Below, in pieces: positions 1 through 9,411 of a stretch of DNA of 64,000 nucleotides (positions within the stretch are counted from its first letter, which is position 1; the number at the start of each line of letters is the position of its first letter). Source of the DNA: Amycolatopsis decaplanina DSM 44594. Its GTDB lineage: Bacteria > Actinomycetota > Actinomycetes > Mycobacteriales > Pseudonocardiaceae. The translations under genes and the position numbers were made by a program. The notes below the pieces were generated by a model. It was not told the origin of the DNA. It ran no database searches and worked only from the letters and a program-made list of their open reading frames with translations. The DNA is taken from contig NZ_AOHO01000085.1 of assembly GCF_000342005.1 (NCBI RefSeq), positions 62,001-126,000 of the forward strand, written 5' to 3'.

Positions 1-1698
1 GGACGTCGCGGTGACGAGCGGCACCGGCCGTTTCACCTCGAAGATCTCCAGCGGCCCGAACTGGGCCGACTTCTCGATCCCCGGCGATCCCGCCAGCCCT
101 GCGCGCAACGTCGTGAAGTCGGGCGCGCCGACCTTGGCGCGGTCGATGTCGCCGCGCAGCACCAGGAATCGGTAACCCGATCGCGCGAGCAGTGCGGCGA
201 GCCCGGGATCCCCTCTGCCGTCGGCCAGGGCCGCGTCGACCGAGTCCATCAGGCGGGTGTTGCCTTCCGACCCCAACGGGACCTGATTTCGCACGGCCCA
301 CGGGCTGTCGGCGATGGCCTGCGCGGGTTCGTCCACCGTACGGCCCCAGTCGTATTCACCGAACCCGGTCGCGGGCAACAGCAGCGTGCGCGCCGTCGCA
401 TCGGTTTTGGCCACATATCCCATCGCGTCGTACCAATATCCCGGCACTTCGTCCCAGCCCGGCCCCGGCCGCAGCGTCAGCAGCCATACCGGCGCGGCCA
501 TCACCAAGACCAGCAGTGCGCCCAAGGCGGGCCGCAGATTCCGCCGCACCGCCGGCGCGGCGGTCGTGATGCCGTGGACGAACGCCAGCATCAACGGCAG
601 GCGCAGCACCGGTTCGAACTTGTGCACGTTCCGCAGCGGCGCGAGCGGACCGTCGAGCAGATGCCGCACGGGTTCCGCCAGCGGGCTGTCGAGCGTCCCG
701 ACATAGCCGACGGTCAGCAGGGTCAGCCCGGTCAGGACACCGAGCACCAGGAAACGCCGTTCGGGCAGGCCGCGTCGTGCGAGACCGAACAGCCCGACCG
801 CGGCCACCAGCCCGGTGGCCGCCATCAGCACGGGATTGTCGATCAGCGCCCAGCCGGACGGCCACCACGGCGTGCCCTGCACGACGTAGGCGACCCACTG
901 GTTCGTGCCGCGCAGCACCTCGAACAGCGACATCGGCGCCGTGGTGTTCGTCGCGGATTCGATGTAGTCGAGGAACGGCAGGCTGTACTGGCCGAGCAGC
1001 ACCAGGGGCAGGAACCACCACAGCACCACCCCGACGACGAAGACGAACCACCAGATGACCAGAGCGACGTGCGTGCTCCGCCATTTCCTGGTCAGCAGCC
1101 ACAGCCCAGGCAGCACGAGCGCCATCACGACCATCGCGCCGTTGATACCGCCCATGCACAGCACGGCGAGCGCCGACAACCCGGCGGCACGGCGTGGCGA
1201 GCCGAGGCGATCGGCGAGGATCAGTGGCAGCAGCACCCACGGCAGCAGGACGGCGGGCAGCATTTCCGAGGACAGCGAACCGATTTCGGTGACCATCCTC
1301 GGCGCGAGGGCGTAACCGACTGCTCCGATCAGCCGAGTCCGTTCGTTCCCGATCTTCAGCGCGCGAGCCACCAGCAGGGCGCCGCCGAAGGCCACCGAGA
1401 GCAGGATCGCGCACCACAACCGCTGCGCGATCCACACCGGAATCCCGACGGCCTGGCACAGCGCGAAGAACGGCCCCATCGGGAACAGGTAGCCGTACGC
1501 CTGGTTCTGCAACTCCCCCGCCGTCGCCTGGGGATTCCACAGGTGCAGCGCCCTGCCGAGGAAGGCCGGCGGATCCACGGCGAGGTCGAGTTTCGTGTCG
1601 AACGTCGTCCTGCCGGGACGCTGCACAAAGGACAGCACGGTGAGCGCCAGCACGATCCACGTGCTCGGCCTCTTCACGAGCGCGCCGGTGGTTACCAT
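1..1698 (-). CDS. aftD: Alpha-(1->3)-arabinofuranosyltransferase AftD, N-terminal part (3' end outside window)
   Basis: Polytopic membrane glycosyltransferase of the GT-C fold that adds branching arabinofuranose in arabinogalactan/lipoarabinomannan, using decaprenyl-phosphoarabinose on the outer face of the membrane. 566 codons are visible from ATG at 1698. A first membrane segment lies near residues 10-24. It is followed by the family signature TKLDLAVDPPAFLGRALHLW and QNQAYGYLFPMGPFF, which closely matches mycobacterial AftD, and then about ten further hydrophobic segments to residue ~400. After that comes a soluble periplasmic part (GEYDWGRTVDEP and following). AftD proteins are about 1,400 residues long, so roughly 40% is seen here. 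No strong ribosome-binding site precedes the ATG. It diverges from the broken methyltransferase gene with only 22 bp between the starts. Family assignment rests on the N-terminal motif and is fairly sure. Confidence 0.85.
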   Translation of the reverse strand, partial: MVTTGALVKRPSTWIVLALTVLSFVQRPGRTTFDTKLDLAVDPPAFLGRALHLWNPQATAGELQNQAYGYLFPMGPFFALCQAVGIPVWIAQRLWCAILLSVAFGGALLVARALKIGNERTRLIGAVGYALAPRMVTEIGSLSSEMLPAVLLPWVLLPLILADRLGSPRRAAGLSALAVLCMGGINGAMVVMALVLPGLWLLTRKWRSTHVALVIWWFVFVVGVVLWWFLPLVLLGQYSLPFLDYIESATNTTAPMSLFEVLRGTNQWVAYVVQGTPWWPSGWALIDNPVLMAATGLVAAVGLFGLARRGLPERRFLVLGVLTGLTLLTVGYVGTLDSPLAEPVRHLLDGPLAPLRNVHKFEPVLRLPLMLAFVHGITTAAPAVRRNLRPALGALLVLVMAAPVWLLTLRPGPGWDEVPGYWYDAMGYVAKTDATARTLLLPATGFGEYDWGRTVDEPAQAIADSPWAVRNQVPLGSEGNTRLMDSVDAALADGRGDPGLAALLARSGYRFLVLRGDIDRAKVGAPDFTTLRAGLAGSPGIEKSAQFGPLEIFEVKRPVPLVTATS

Positions 1699-1720
1699 CC
1701 GGTAGATACTAGGCGGAAAC

Positions 1721-2511
1721 GTGGCTACTATGCGCCTACCCATTCGTCCCCGCGACCTGAGCAGGTGCGACATCACGCCGAAGCCCATCACTCAACGGCA
1801 GAGCCCCCTGGGGGACGGTTTCGACCTGGCGTGGTCTCTCGCCGAACCGGTCAAAGGCTGGATGACGCGGGATCAAGGCCTGGCCTTGTGGAACGCCGCC
1901 TGCCGCCTCGACAAGGGCGATCTCATCGTCGAAATCGGCAGTCACCAAGGCCGTTCGACGATCGTGCTCGCGCGCGCCGCCCGCACGGCCGGCGCGCGGG
2001 TGGTCGCCGTCGACCCGTTCGTCGACGGACGCCTGTTCGGCGGATCGCCGACACGCCAACGGTTCGAGGCGAACTTGAGGAAGGCGGGCGTCGAGGACGT
2101 GGTGGAGCTCGTGGCGGAGTACAGCACGAAGCTCCGCCCGCGCTGGGACCGCCGATCCAGTTGCTCTACGTCGACGGCAAACACGACTACTGGACCTACA
2201 CCGACGATCTGCGCTGGTCGGAGAACCTGGATGACGGCGCGGAAATCCTGGTCCACGACTGTTTTTCTTCGATCGGTGTCACACTGGGCACGATCGCGAA
2301 AGTCCTCTTCGGACGGCGCTACACCTATCTCGACCGTGCGACGTCGCTGGCCCGATTCCGGCTCGCCCCGCCGTCGGCGAAGGACAGGCTGCGCGTGCTC
2401 GCCCAGTTGCCGTGGTTCTTGCGTAACGTCGGGATCAAGATCCTGCTGCGGCTGCGTTTGGCGCCCGTGGCGAAGATCTTCGGCCACGACAGCCCGTACG
2501 ACCCCTACTGA
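1721..2511 (+). pseudogene. Class I SAM-dependent methyltransferase (Methyltransf_24-like), frameshifted
   Basis: The N-terminal half reads from GTG 1721 (or ATG 1730) and contains the SAM-binding motif I region LIVEIGSHQGRSTIVLARA and an acidic AVDPF strand. After residue ~140 that frame turns into arginine/serine-rich nonsense. The C-terminal half, with IQLLYVDGKHDYWTYTDDL and AEILVHDCFSSIGVT, is intact in the next frame and ends at the TGA at 2509-2511. The two halves join cleanly if one G is missing from the GGG run at 2145-2147, giving R-W-G-P-P-I-Q. It is therefore either a recent frameshift mutation or a sequencing error. Such proteins often modify cell-surface glycans, in keeping with aftD next door, but the substrate is unknown. 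The last 7 bp overlap the convergent gene. Confidence 0.75.
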
Positions 2512-4250
2512 GTGAGCGGCTTGCCGACGTCGACCTTCGCGAGACAGACGGGTGCACCCTTGGCGGACAACTGAAAACCGATCTTGTCGAACAAGCCCTC
2601 GATCGGCAGGTACATCGTGTGCAGGCCGGGCCGGAACCAGACCGGCACGCGTTTCCCGTCGCGGTCCACGAAACCTTCGCCGCCGTCCGAGGTGAAGTAG
2701 TCGATCCTCAGCAGGTAGCGGCCGAGAACGGGCGTGTCCAACGGAACCCGGACCAGGTGCTCGCCGACGGTGTACCCGCAGCCCGCCACCGGACCGGGCA
2801 GGCCGCGGGAAACCGGTTCCACGCCGGTGATCGTCCTCGCGGTGCCCGCATCGTCCAAAAGGGACATCCGGCTCGTCGGCTGGTCGAACAGGAAGCCCGG
2901 GATCAGGCCCACCACCCGTGACGCGCGGGCGTTCTCGCCGAACCAGCCGTGCAGGATGTCGTTCGGTACCGCCGTGTCGAACAGGACGAGATCGGGCTCC
3001 CGTTCGATCGAGGCCCGCGCGTTGGCGAGGAACTCCCGGGAGTGCTCGAACCGCAGCCCGGGCGCCAGCCGGGAGAAGCCGACGACTGAACTCGCGATCG
3101 AGGCGACGCACAACACCAGGGCGAGCGGCCGTTTCGCCGAGGACGGCACGGGATCCGAAGGCCGGTCGAGAGGTTTGGGTTCCAGGAAGGCGAACGCGAG
3201 ACACAGCGCGACGACGAGCGCCAGATCGGCCACATAGCGGGGATCGCTGCCCAGCGCCGGGCCGACCTCGGTGAGCCGGGTGGCCGCCGAAAGCCCGATG
3301 TCCGCCACGAACACCAGGCCCAGCAGGATCCACGCCTTCCGGGCCCGGAGCCCGCCCACGCGGATCCCGATGACCAGCACCGCGACGGCCACGAGCAGCA
3401 GCACGATCCGCACCACCACGGGGGAAGCGGCGAACGTCGCGCCAGGACCAGGTCCGGACCAGGGCCCGCCCACCATCCCGGGGATCAGGGTGTCGCCGAG
3501 CATCCGGCCCGTCATGTCCGCGACCGTGCCGACGGTGACCGGACCGCCGCCCTGCCCGACCTGGCTCGTGGTCAACGCCAGGAAAACGACGGCGTAGCCC
3601 GCGAGGACAACAGCGAGAACCCCCATCAGCACGAGGTGGCGGCGCAGGGAGACCCCGAGCAGCACGGTGATCCCGGCGATCAGCACCGGGATGAACACCG
3701 CCTTTTCATAGAAGGCGAGCCCGAAAACCGTCCACGCCACGGTAGCGATCGCCCAGCGGCCGCCGTCGGCGAGATACCGCACGTGCGCGTGCAGAGCGGC
3801 GGTGGTGGCCAGCAGCACGGGCGCGATCTGGATGGCGTAGGCCCACCACAACGTCGGGACGAGCAGCAAGGTCGACGTCGTGAACATGGTGAACGGGACG
3901 AGAATCCCCCACCGGCGCCCGAAACAGCGCACCAGCACCGCCCACAGCAGCACGGAGGCCGCCGCTTGCATCAGCAGGACCGGCGCCATCAGCACGGCGA
4001 AGTTCAGCGGTGCCCAGGCGGTCAGCACGTCGGCGAGCAGGAATCCGCCGGGCGCGAGATGACCGTGGTAATCCTGGAAGAAGTAGCCGAAGTCGAACGG
4101 TCCCGACTTCGCGGCGTGATAGGTGATGACGAAGTCGTCTTGCGCGAGGCTGCCGCGCAGCGCGGCCCACGCGTGCAGGACGAACGGGATCACGCCGGCG
4201 GCGAACGCGGCGAGCGTGACCGGCGAAGGTCTTTTCCCCCGGAGAACCAC
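2505..4250 (-). CDS. Polytopic membrane protein, GT-C glycosyltransferase-like
   Basis: About 581 residues with some ten to twelve hydrophobic segments across residues 12-385, then a ~190-residue soluble C-terminal domain ending in a beta-rich region (LVRVPLDTPVLGRYLLRIDYF and following). An acidic QDDF motif sits in the first extracytoplasmic loop after the first membrane helix, where GT-C enzymes carry their catalytic acidic pair. The preferred start is GTG 4250, because GGAG lies directly after the upstream stop TGA and 4-5 nt before this GTG; an ATG at 4286 would overlap the upstream gene by 28 bp. It sits 8 bp downstream of the VWA gene, so the two are probably cotranscribed, and close to aftD, which suggests envelope glycan or lipid glycosylation. 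No named family is recognised; the function is inferred. Confidence 0.7.
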   Translation of the reverse strand: MVLRGKRPSPVTLAAFAAGVIPFVLHAWAALRGSLAQDDFVITYHAAKSGPFDFGYFFQDYHGHLAPGGFLLADVLTAWAPLNFAVLMAPVLLMQAAASVLLWAVLVRCFGRRWGILVPFTMFTTSTLLLVPTLWWAYAIQIAPVLLATTAALHAHVRYLADGGRWAIATVAWTVFGLAFYEKAVFIPVLIAGITVLLGVSLRRHLVLMGVLAVVLAGYAVVFLALTTSQVGQGGGPVTVGTVADMTGRMLGDTLIPGMVGGPWSGPGPGATFAASPVVVRIVLLLVAVAVLVIGIRVGGLRARKAWILLGLVFVADIGLSAATRLTEVGPALGSDPRYVADLALVVALCLAFAFLEPKPLDRPSDPVPSSAKRPLALVLCVASIASSVVGFSRLAPGLRFEHSREFLANARASIEREPDLVLFDTAVPNDILHGWFGENARASRVVGLIPGFLFDQPTSRMSLLDDAGTARTITGVEPVSRGLPGPVAGCGYTVGEHLVRVPLDTPVLGRYLLRIDYFTSDGGEGFVDRDGKRVPVWFRPGLHTMYLPIEGLFDKIGFQLSAKGAPVCLAKVDVGKPLTQ

Positions 4251-4258
4251 GGGTCTCC

Positions 4259-5842
4259 TCAATTCTTGCAGGTCGGCGGCTGGCACATGATCTTGCTCAG
4301 CGCCTGGTAGAAGACGTCCGAGATCTTCCTCGGGTCGGGGGTGGTGAACGAATCCCCGCCGGTGGCCGTGGAAACCTGCCGCAGTTCGGCCGCGTCGATA
4401 TCCGGACCGATGCCGATCCCGATGACGGGCAACGGTTTCCGCGGATCCTGGAGTTCGCCGAGTTCCTCCAGCAACCGCGGCAGCCCGATCGTCTCACTGT
4501 CCTCGTTTCGCCCGTCGGTGAGGACGACGACCAGGTTGATCCGGCCGGGTTTCCAGTTCTGCCTGGCGTTCTGGTACGCGGCGAGGATCGAATCATAGAG
4601 CCCGGTCGCCCCGCCCGCCTTCGGTCGCACGGCTTGCAGTCGTTCGACACCGCCCGAGGCCATCTGTTCGGCGATCGTCCTCATCGGCAGCAGGACACGA
4701 TGGTCCTTCTCACCGTCCAATTTGGTCGAGAACAGCCACAATCCCAGTTCCGTGGTGGGTTTGAACAGTCCGAGCCCCTGCGTCGCGGCCTGCAGGGTGA
4801 GTTCCATCCGGCTCTTCCCGGTCCCCGGCACGGCGGCGGCCATCGAACCGGAGACGTCGAGCAGCACCTGGACCCGGGCGCTCAGATTCGTCCCCGCCCA
4901 GGCCTGCAGCGCGGCGTACAGGTCCGTCACCGGCGGGGCGCCAGGCGGATGTGGCGCCGGATCGGTCCGGCTGTCCCGCGCCCGCGGCACCGCGAACTGA
5001 CCGGTGGGGGCGCGGAATCCCTCGTCGGCGAAGATGGTGCCGGCGAGCGGATCCAGCAGCAGGCGCAGAAAGCGTTCCGCCGCGCTCCTCGACGCTTCGG
5101 ACGCTTTGGGCAGCACGACATACGGGTAGTCGAATCCTTGCACCGGGACACCGGGGTAGGCCGCCACCAGATTCCGCGCGAGTACGGACTGCTCGGTCGC
5201 CGGAAAGGCGGCCGGGGACTGTCCGGGTGCCGGGTTCAGCTTGCGCATGGCGGCGGTGAAGGCCGCGGCCGGATCGGGCTCCTTCTCGGTCAGCTTCCGC
5301 AGGACGAGCAGTGTGCCGATGCCGAGTGGATCGCGTGCCGGGTCCGGTATCCCGACCGGGGAATCGCCGAGGATCTCTTGCCAGGAGGGAGCTTTCCCCG
5401 GCCAGCCGAACCGCCGCGCGGTTTCGTCGGGAAGTCCCAGCACCACCGGGGAATTCGCCACCGACTGACCGGATTCAGGCAGGTTCCACGCGCCGGCGTC
5501 CCTCGCCTGCGACAGCATCGTGCTCGACTCGGGAACCCAGACGTCGGGCCCGCCGGAGGCGGTGGTCCCGAGCAGGTCGGCGGTTGTGGCCGACTCGCTC
5601 GCGGTCACGGTGACACTGAAACATTCTTCCTGCGGCACGGTCTTCGCGAGCCGTGTGAGCACCGGCGCCACGTCGGGCGCGGCGGTGATCCGGACCGGCG
5701 TCAGCGCGTCACAACCGTTGCCCGCCAACCGGGCCCGGAGATAGTCCACGCCCCACCAGGCACCGAGCGCGATCACCAGCAACAGGCTCAAGACGACGAC
5801 GGGCGCGTTGAAACGCCCGCCACGCCCCGGGCCTACCTGCAT
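4259..5842 (-). CDS. Membrane-anchored solute-binding/VWA-domain protein
   Basis: About 527 residues with a single N-terminal membrane segment (residues ~12-32: VVVLSLLLVIALGAWWGVDY). An extracytoplasmic solute-binding-like domain (~45-290; PDVWVPESSTML, DYPYVVLP) follows, then a von Willebrand factor A domain (~320-520) with an intact MIDAS DVSGSM, a threonine in GGATGLYDS and the acidic LTDGRNED. This pairing is typical of actinobacterial surface proteins of unknown role; metal-dependent protein or ligand binding outside the cell is likely. ATG 5842 is preferred over 5848 because GGAGG lies 7 nt before it and only 1-2 nt before the first ATG. The stop TGA overlaps the ribosome-binding site of the GT-C-like gene, so translational coupling is likely. 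Confidence 0.8.
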   Translation of the reverse strand: MQVGPGRGGRFNAPVVVLSLLLVIALGAWWGVDYLRARLAGNGCDALTPVRITAAPDVAPVLTRLAKTVPQEECFSVTVTASESATTADLLGTTASGGPDVWVPESSTMLSQARDAGAWNLPESGQSVANSPVVLGLPDETARRFGWPGKAPSWQEILGDSPVGIPDPARDPLGIGTLLVLRKLTEKEPDPAAAFTAAMRKLNPAPGQSPAAFPATEQSVLARNLVAAYPGVPVQGFDYPYVVLPKASEASRSAAERFLRLLLDPLAGTIFADEGFRAPTGQFAVPRARDSRTDPAPHPPGAPPVTDLYAALQAWAGTNLSARVQVLLDVSGSMAAAVPGTGKSRMELTLQAATQGLGLFKPTTELGLWLFSTKLDGEKDHRVLLPMRTIAEQMASGGVERLQAVRPKAGGATGLYDSILAAYQNARQNWKPGRINLVVVLTDGRNEDSETIGLPRLLEELGELQDPRKPLPVIGIGIGPDIDAAELRQVSTATGGDSFTTPDPRKISDVFYQALSKIMCQPPTCKN

Positions 5843-5937
5843 GTGCATGCCTCCGAGGTGCGGGGTGAGGACCTGGGATGTTGCCCAATCCGCCCGCGAA
5901 CGTCAACCCTCGGGTAACTTAGCGCCTTTCGATGCGG

Positions 5938-6076
5938 CGAATGGCCTAACCGAACCCGTGACTCGCGTGCTTGAACGACGATCTCGCGTGCTCGGAGGCG
6001 GAACTCGTGAGTTCCGTCTCCGAGCACGCGAGTTACGGCTCTAAGCACGCGAGATCGGCCGAATGGCCTAACCGAA
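5938..6076. repeat. Nested palindromic intergenic repeat bounded by 17-bp direct repeats
   Basis: The core 5983-6032 is a 50-bp near-perfect palindrome (24-bp arms, one mismatch, 2-nt centre). Around it the 10-mer CTCGCGTGCT occurs at 5962-5971 and 5983-5992, with its inverse AGCACGCGAG at 6023-6032 and 6044-6053, giving a second, outer stem. The whole is flanked by the 17-mer CGAATGGCCTAACCGAA at 5938-5954 and again at 6060-6076. The right direct repeat overlaps the stop codon of the GGDEF gene (6068-6070). It may act as a terminator for that gene. The direct repeats could be a target duplication, but this is inference. Nothing coding is seen in 5849-6067. Confidence 0.75.
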
Positions 6077-8302
6077 ATACCTTCCGGCACCGATATGGGC
6101 ACCGGCGGACCGCCACCATCCGGCGTCTCCGGTCGAGTCGATCCCGTCCGCGATCACCGTCGCGCCCGCCATGGTCGCGGTCTCGATGAGATTCCGCAGC
6201 GAACGTTCCGCCAGTGGTTCCGTCCGCCGCTCCGCCAGCCGGGGCGCGATCCGGACCGTCCGCACGGGCACGTCGGCCAGACAGACGACATCACCGGCCG
6301 CACCGAAGTCCTGCAGTTCCGCGTCCACGCCGATCTCGGCGAGAAGGTGCAGGTTGTCGACGGTCTCGCCGAGATCGGCGTGGACGGCGCCGGCGGGGAA
6401 GCCGAGCCGCAGCCGTGACGGCCCGAGACCGGTCGCGGTCAGCACGTTCCGCACCGACCCGACGAGATCGGGATCCGCTGCCTGATGCGGGGTCAGTCCC
6501 ACGACCATCGGGAGCCTGTCGTCCGACTCCTCGCACGCGGTGCGGATGAGCCATTCACCGAGCGGCACGATCAGGCCGGTCTCGTCGGCGAAGCGGACGC
6601 AGGTGTCGTGACCGATCCGGCCGTGGCGCGAATGGTTCCAGACGAGCCTCGCCTCGATGCCCGCCGGCCTGCTGTCCGCCAGCCACGTCAGCGGCCGGAA
6701 CCTGACCTCGACCTCACCGGTCTCCCAGGCGCCCGCCATGGAGACGGCCAGGCCGAACTCGTGCCGCTCCCTGGTGTCGAGGACGGAGTCGGACAGCGCC
6801 CACTGCCGGTAGCCATTGGCCTGCGCCCGGCGCAGCGTCATGCCGGAGACGCGCAGCAGTTCGTTCGGCTCGATGTCCTTCGGCGGCCGGTGCACGACCC
6901 CGACACAGGCCGAAACCGCGACCCCTCTGCCGCCTTCGAGGTAGACCGGTTCGGACAGCTCCTGGTTGATCATGCCGATGACGGTGGCGACGTCCGGGCT
7001 GCCCGCGGTGTTCTGGATGAGGATGCCGAATTCGTCGCCGCCGATCCTGGCGACGAGCGCGTCCTCGCCGCCGACGACGGCCCGCAGCTTCCCGGCGACG
7101 TTCTTCAGCAGGTCATCGCTCTGTTTCTGGCCGAGCCCACCCGCGATCAGGGAGAAGTTGTCGAGGTCGAGGTGGTAGACCGTGACACCGAAGGACGGGT
7201 CGGCGTGCCCCAGCGCCCGTTCCAGGCGGGTGCCGAAGCACTGCCGGTTCGGCAGGCCGGTCAGCGGATCGTGCAGGGACTGACGGTTCAGCTGCCGCTG
7301 GAGCAACGAGATGTCGGTGTCCCCGTCGACCAGGGTGATCAACTGCCGGGCTTCGCCTGCCGGGTCGCGGATGACGGCGCCGGTGAACCCGGCCCACGTC
7401 GGTTCCTCGTCCTCGGTCACGAGTCTTCGCGACAGCGCGAGCCGCTGGCTCGTGCCATCGAGCAGCTTCCGGTACCCCTCGCGCAGGCCGTCGGCGTCGT
7501 CCGGGTGCACGAGCTCGTAGAGATTGAGCCCGATCAGGTCCGCGACGGGCCGGTTCAGCATTTCGGCGAACGCCGGGTTCACCCGCTGGACGCGACCGTC
7601 GACCCTGGTGACGGCCACCCCGGTCGCCGAACCGGTGAACAGCTGATCGAAGCGCGCCTGCGTCAGCACCAGTTCACGCCGGGTCTCGCGTTCGAGCGTG
7701 ACCAGTGTGCGGCTCAGATCCTCCTGCTGTGTCTGGATGCTCTCGCGCAACGCCTCGCCGTAGCCGGAAGCGAGCGCGCCGATCACCTGCAACACCCGTT
7801 CGGGGAGCGACTTCACGCTCCGCAACTCCGGTTCGTGCAAGAGCCCCTTACCGAGTACGTCCATCGTGCGACGCAGGCTCTCCGGCCCGACGCACCTGAG
7901 CGCGACGAGCCGCGCGCCGGCTTCGGTGGCCTGCGCGGGCTCGGCGTCCTCACTCAGCACCGCCGCGAAGACCTCGTCGAGCAGGGCGGCGAAATGCTCT
8001 TCGACCTGGGCGTGGGTATACGGAAGATACGCCGTGCTCGTGACCAGGTAGGCCCACTTGCGGGCCAACGTGGCGCGGGTCGGCGCGGCGCTCTTCCGCT
8101 TCGGCGATGCGGAGAATGAAGTTCTCTTCGTGGCGTCCGGCGATACGGAGAACTCATCGCCGGACGGAAGTGGGACAGTCACGTCCGCCGATCCTGGGGT
8201 CGTTGTCGTCTTCCGTGGTGGAGACATCCTCCACGATTCTGTAGCCGTACTCACGGTTAAACGGTCACCCAGTCGGGTGATCATCTTACGGTGCTGCAAC
8301 AC
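6068..8302 (-). CDS. PAS-GGDEF protein with degenerate EAL domain (c-di-GMP signalling)
   Basis: About 744 residues, cytoplasmic. An N-terminal alpha-helical region (~80-210) is followed by a PAS domain (~215-330; MLNRPVADLIGLNLYELVHPDD), a GGDEF domain (~340-500) with the intact active-site motif IGGDEF near residue 420, and an EAL-like domain (~520-744). Diguanylate cyclase activity is expected. No RxxD inhibitory site is visible just before GGDEF. The EAL part has lost most catalytic residues: EAL reads EAR, the DDFGTG loop reads QDFGAAG, and the conserved lysine and distal glutamate positions read R and D. It is probably a sensory or non-catalytic domain. The start is uncertain: the longest frame (GTG 8302) overlaps the hydrolase gene by 17 bp, with ATG 8284 and ATG 8227 as alternatives. 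Confidence 0.85.
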   Translation of the reverse strand: MLQHRKMITRLGDRLTVSTATESWRMSPPRKTTTTPGSADVTVPLPSGDEFSVSPDATKRTSFSASPKRKSAAPTRATLARKWAYLVTSTAYLPYTHAQVEEHFAALLDEVFAAVLSEDAEPAQATEAGARLVALRCVGPESLRRTMDVLGKGLLHEPELRSVKSLPERVLQVIGALASGYGEALRESIQTQQEDLSRTLVTLERETRRELVLTQARFDQLFTGSATGVAVTRVDGRVQRVNPAFAEMLNRPVADLIGLNLYELVHPDDADGLREGYRKLLDGTSQRLALSRRLVTEDEEPTWAGFTGAVIRDPAGEARQLITLVDGDTDISLLQRQLNRQSLHDPLTGLPNRQCFGTRLERALGHADPSFGVTVYHLDLDNFSLIAGGLGQKQSDDLLKNVAGKLRAVVGGEDALVARIGGDEFGILIQNTAGSPDVATVIGMINQELSEPVYLEGGRGVAVSACVGVVHRPPKDIEPNELLRVSGMTLRRAQANGYRQWALSDSVLDTRERHEFGLAVSMAGAWETGEVEVRFRPLTWLADSRPAGIEARLVWNHSRHGRIGHDTCVRFADETGLIVPLGEWLIRTACEESDDRLPMVVGLTPHQAADPDLVGSVRNVLTATGLGPSRLRLGFPAGAVHADLGETVDNLHLLAEIGVDAELQDFGAAGDVVCLADVPVRTVRIAPRLAERRTEPLAERSLRNLIETATMAGATVIADGIDSTGDAGWWRSAGAHIGAGRYFG

Positions 8303-9341
8303 CGACCTTGTCCCTCAGCCAAACGCGGGTGGCGTCCCGATACTGGGACGCGTTGCGGTGCAGCGCCAGCGAATGTCCGGCACCGGGCAGAACATACGTG
8401 GAAAGCTCGGCCTCGGGCCGGTAGAACGGCGCTTCCGCCGGACGTAGCGTCTCGCCGCTCGAACAGTCCCGAAGCGCGAAAAGGCCGCAGAACAGGATGT
8501 CCTTCTCCCCCACCGCCTGGAGAACCGGTACCCGGATCGCTTTCGTCGCGGGCAGTACGATGCCGAACACGGCGACCGTTCCCATTCCCGGGACCGAAAC
8601 CTGATCCTTGGTCGCCTCGTCGGCTTCGATCACCCGCGGGTCGGCATTTTCCGTCGCGTAGAACAGTCCGGCACGCGCTCCCGGTTTCGTCGTGAAATAA
8701 AGCGGATCGCTGCCGAGCGAACCGAGTTGACCGTCGGTGAACGCGGGCTGCAGGCCGAAAAGCACCCCGAAGGTCAGCGCGGGGACCGACGGCAGATGCG
8801 TGATACCGGTGAGGATCACGCCGTCCACGTCCTGGTACGTCGAGGCCTCGGCCGCCACGATGCCCGAACCGACCGAATGCCCGACGATCACGACCTTCTC
8901 GAACGGCGTACCACCGACCCGGCCCGCGCGCAGATGACCGATCACCTCGTGCATCGATCGCGCCAGCGCCGGCAGCAGGAGCGGAAGACTGAGCGGTTTG
9001 CTGCTCCCGCCCGAACCGAGCTGGTCCGCGGCGAAGGTCGCATAGCCGTGCTTGGCCATGTCCCGCTGGTACGAATAGCGATCCGGGTCGTAGGGCAGGT
9101 CCCAGTAGGCGCTGTTGTAGGTGCCGCCGTGCACCAGCAGCTGAACCGCCTTGGGCGCCGGGCCGTCGGGCAGGCAGAACCGGCCGTGCACCGTGGCGGG
9201 TTCGCCGAGCGGGCCGGTGACCGGCAGATCCAGATCGGAACAGCGGATGTCGACGGCTTCGGCCGGGGCCGCGACCAGGAAACCACCGAGGAGCACGCAG
9301 CAGGCGGCCACCGCCGTCGCCAGTTTGAGCGGCATTCTCAC
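8286..9341 (-). CDS. Secreted alpha/beta-hydrolase
   Basis: About 351 residues with a Sec signal peptide (LATAVAACCVLLGGFLVAAP, cleavage likely after AEA near residue 29). The alpha/beta-hydrolase core has an oxyanion-loop LLVHGGTYNSAYW, the nucleophile elbow GHSVG, a late acid in the VLQAVGEKDILF strand, and the catalytic histidine in PGAGHSLALH. The cysteine pair in DILFCGLFALRDC suggests a disulphide outside the cell. An esterase or lipase-like role is likely; the substrate is unknown. GTG 9341 is chosen because GGAGAGG lies 5-6 nt upstream. The stop lies within the proposed start region of the downstream GGDEF gene, so the two may be cotranscribed. Confidence 0.85.
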   Translation of the reverse strand: MRMPLKLATAVAACCVLLGGFLVAAPAEAVDIRCSDLDLPVTGPLGEPATVHGRFCLPDGPAPKAVQLLVHGGTYNSAYWDLPYDPDRYSYQRDMAKHGYATFAADQLGSGGSSKPLSLPLLLPALARSMHEVIGHLRAGRVGGTPFEKVVIVGHSVGSGIVAAEASTYQDVDGVILTGITHLPSVPALTFGVLFGLQPAFTDGQLGSLGSDPLYFTTKPGARAGLFYATENADPRVIEADEATKDQVSVPGMGTVAVFGIVLPATKAIRVPVLQAVGEKDILFCGLFALRDCSSGETLRPAEAPFYRPEAELSTYVLPGAGHSLALHRNASQYRDATRVWLRDKVGVAAP

Positions 9342-9411
9342 AGAACCCTCTCCGGAATCGGGACGCTCGGAAAGAGCATGAACCCTACACCTGGTGATCG
9401 AACGCTCACCG

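Noticed and set aside
2143..2151. Programmed -1 frameshifting in the methyltransferase gene
   Set aside because: The site TGGGAC is not a slippery heptamer and no stimulatory hairpin is evident; a lost G is simpler.
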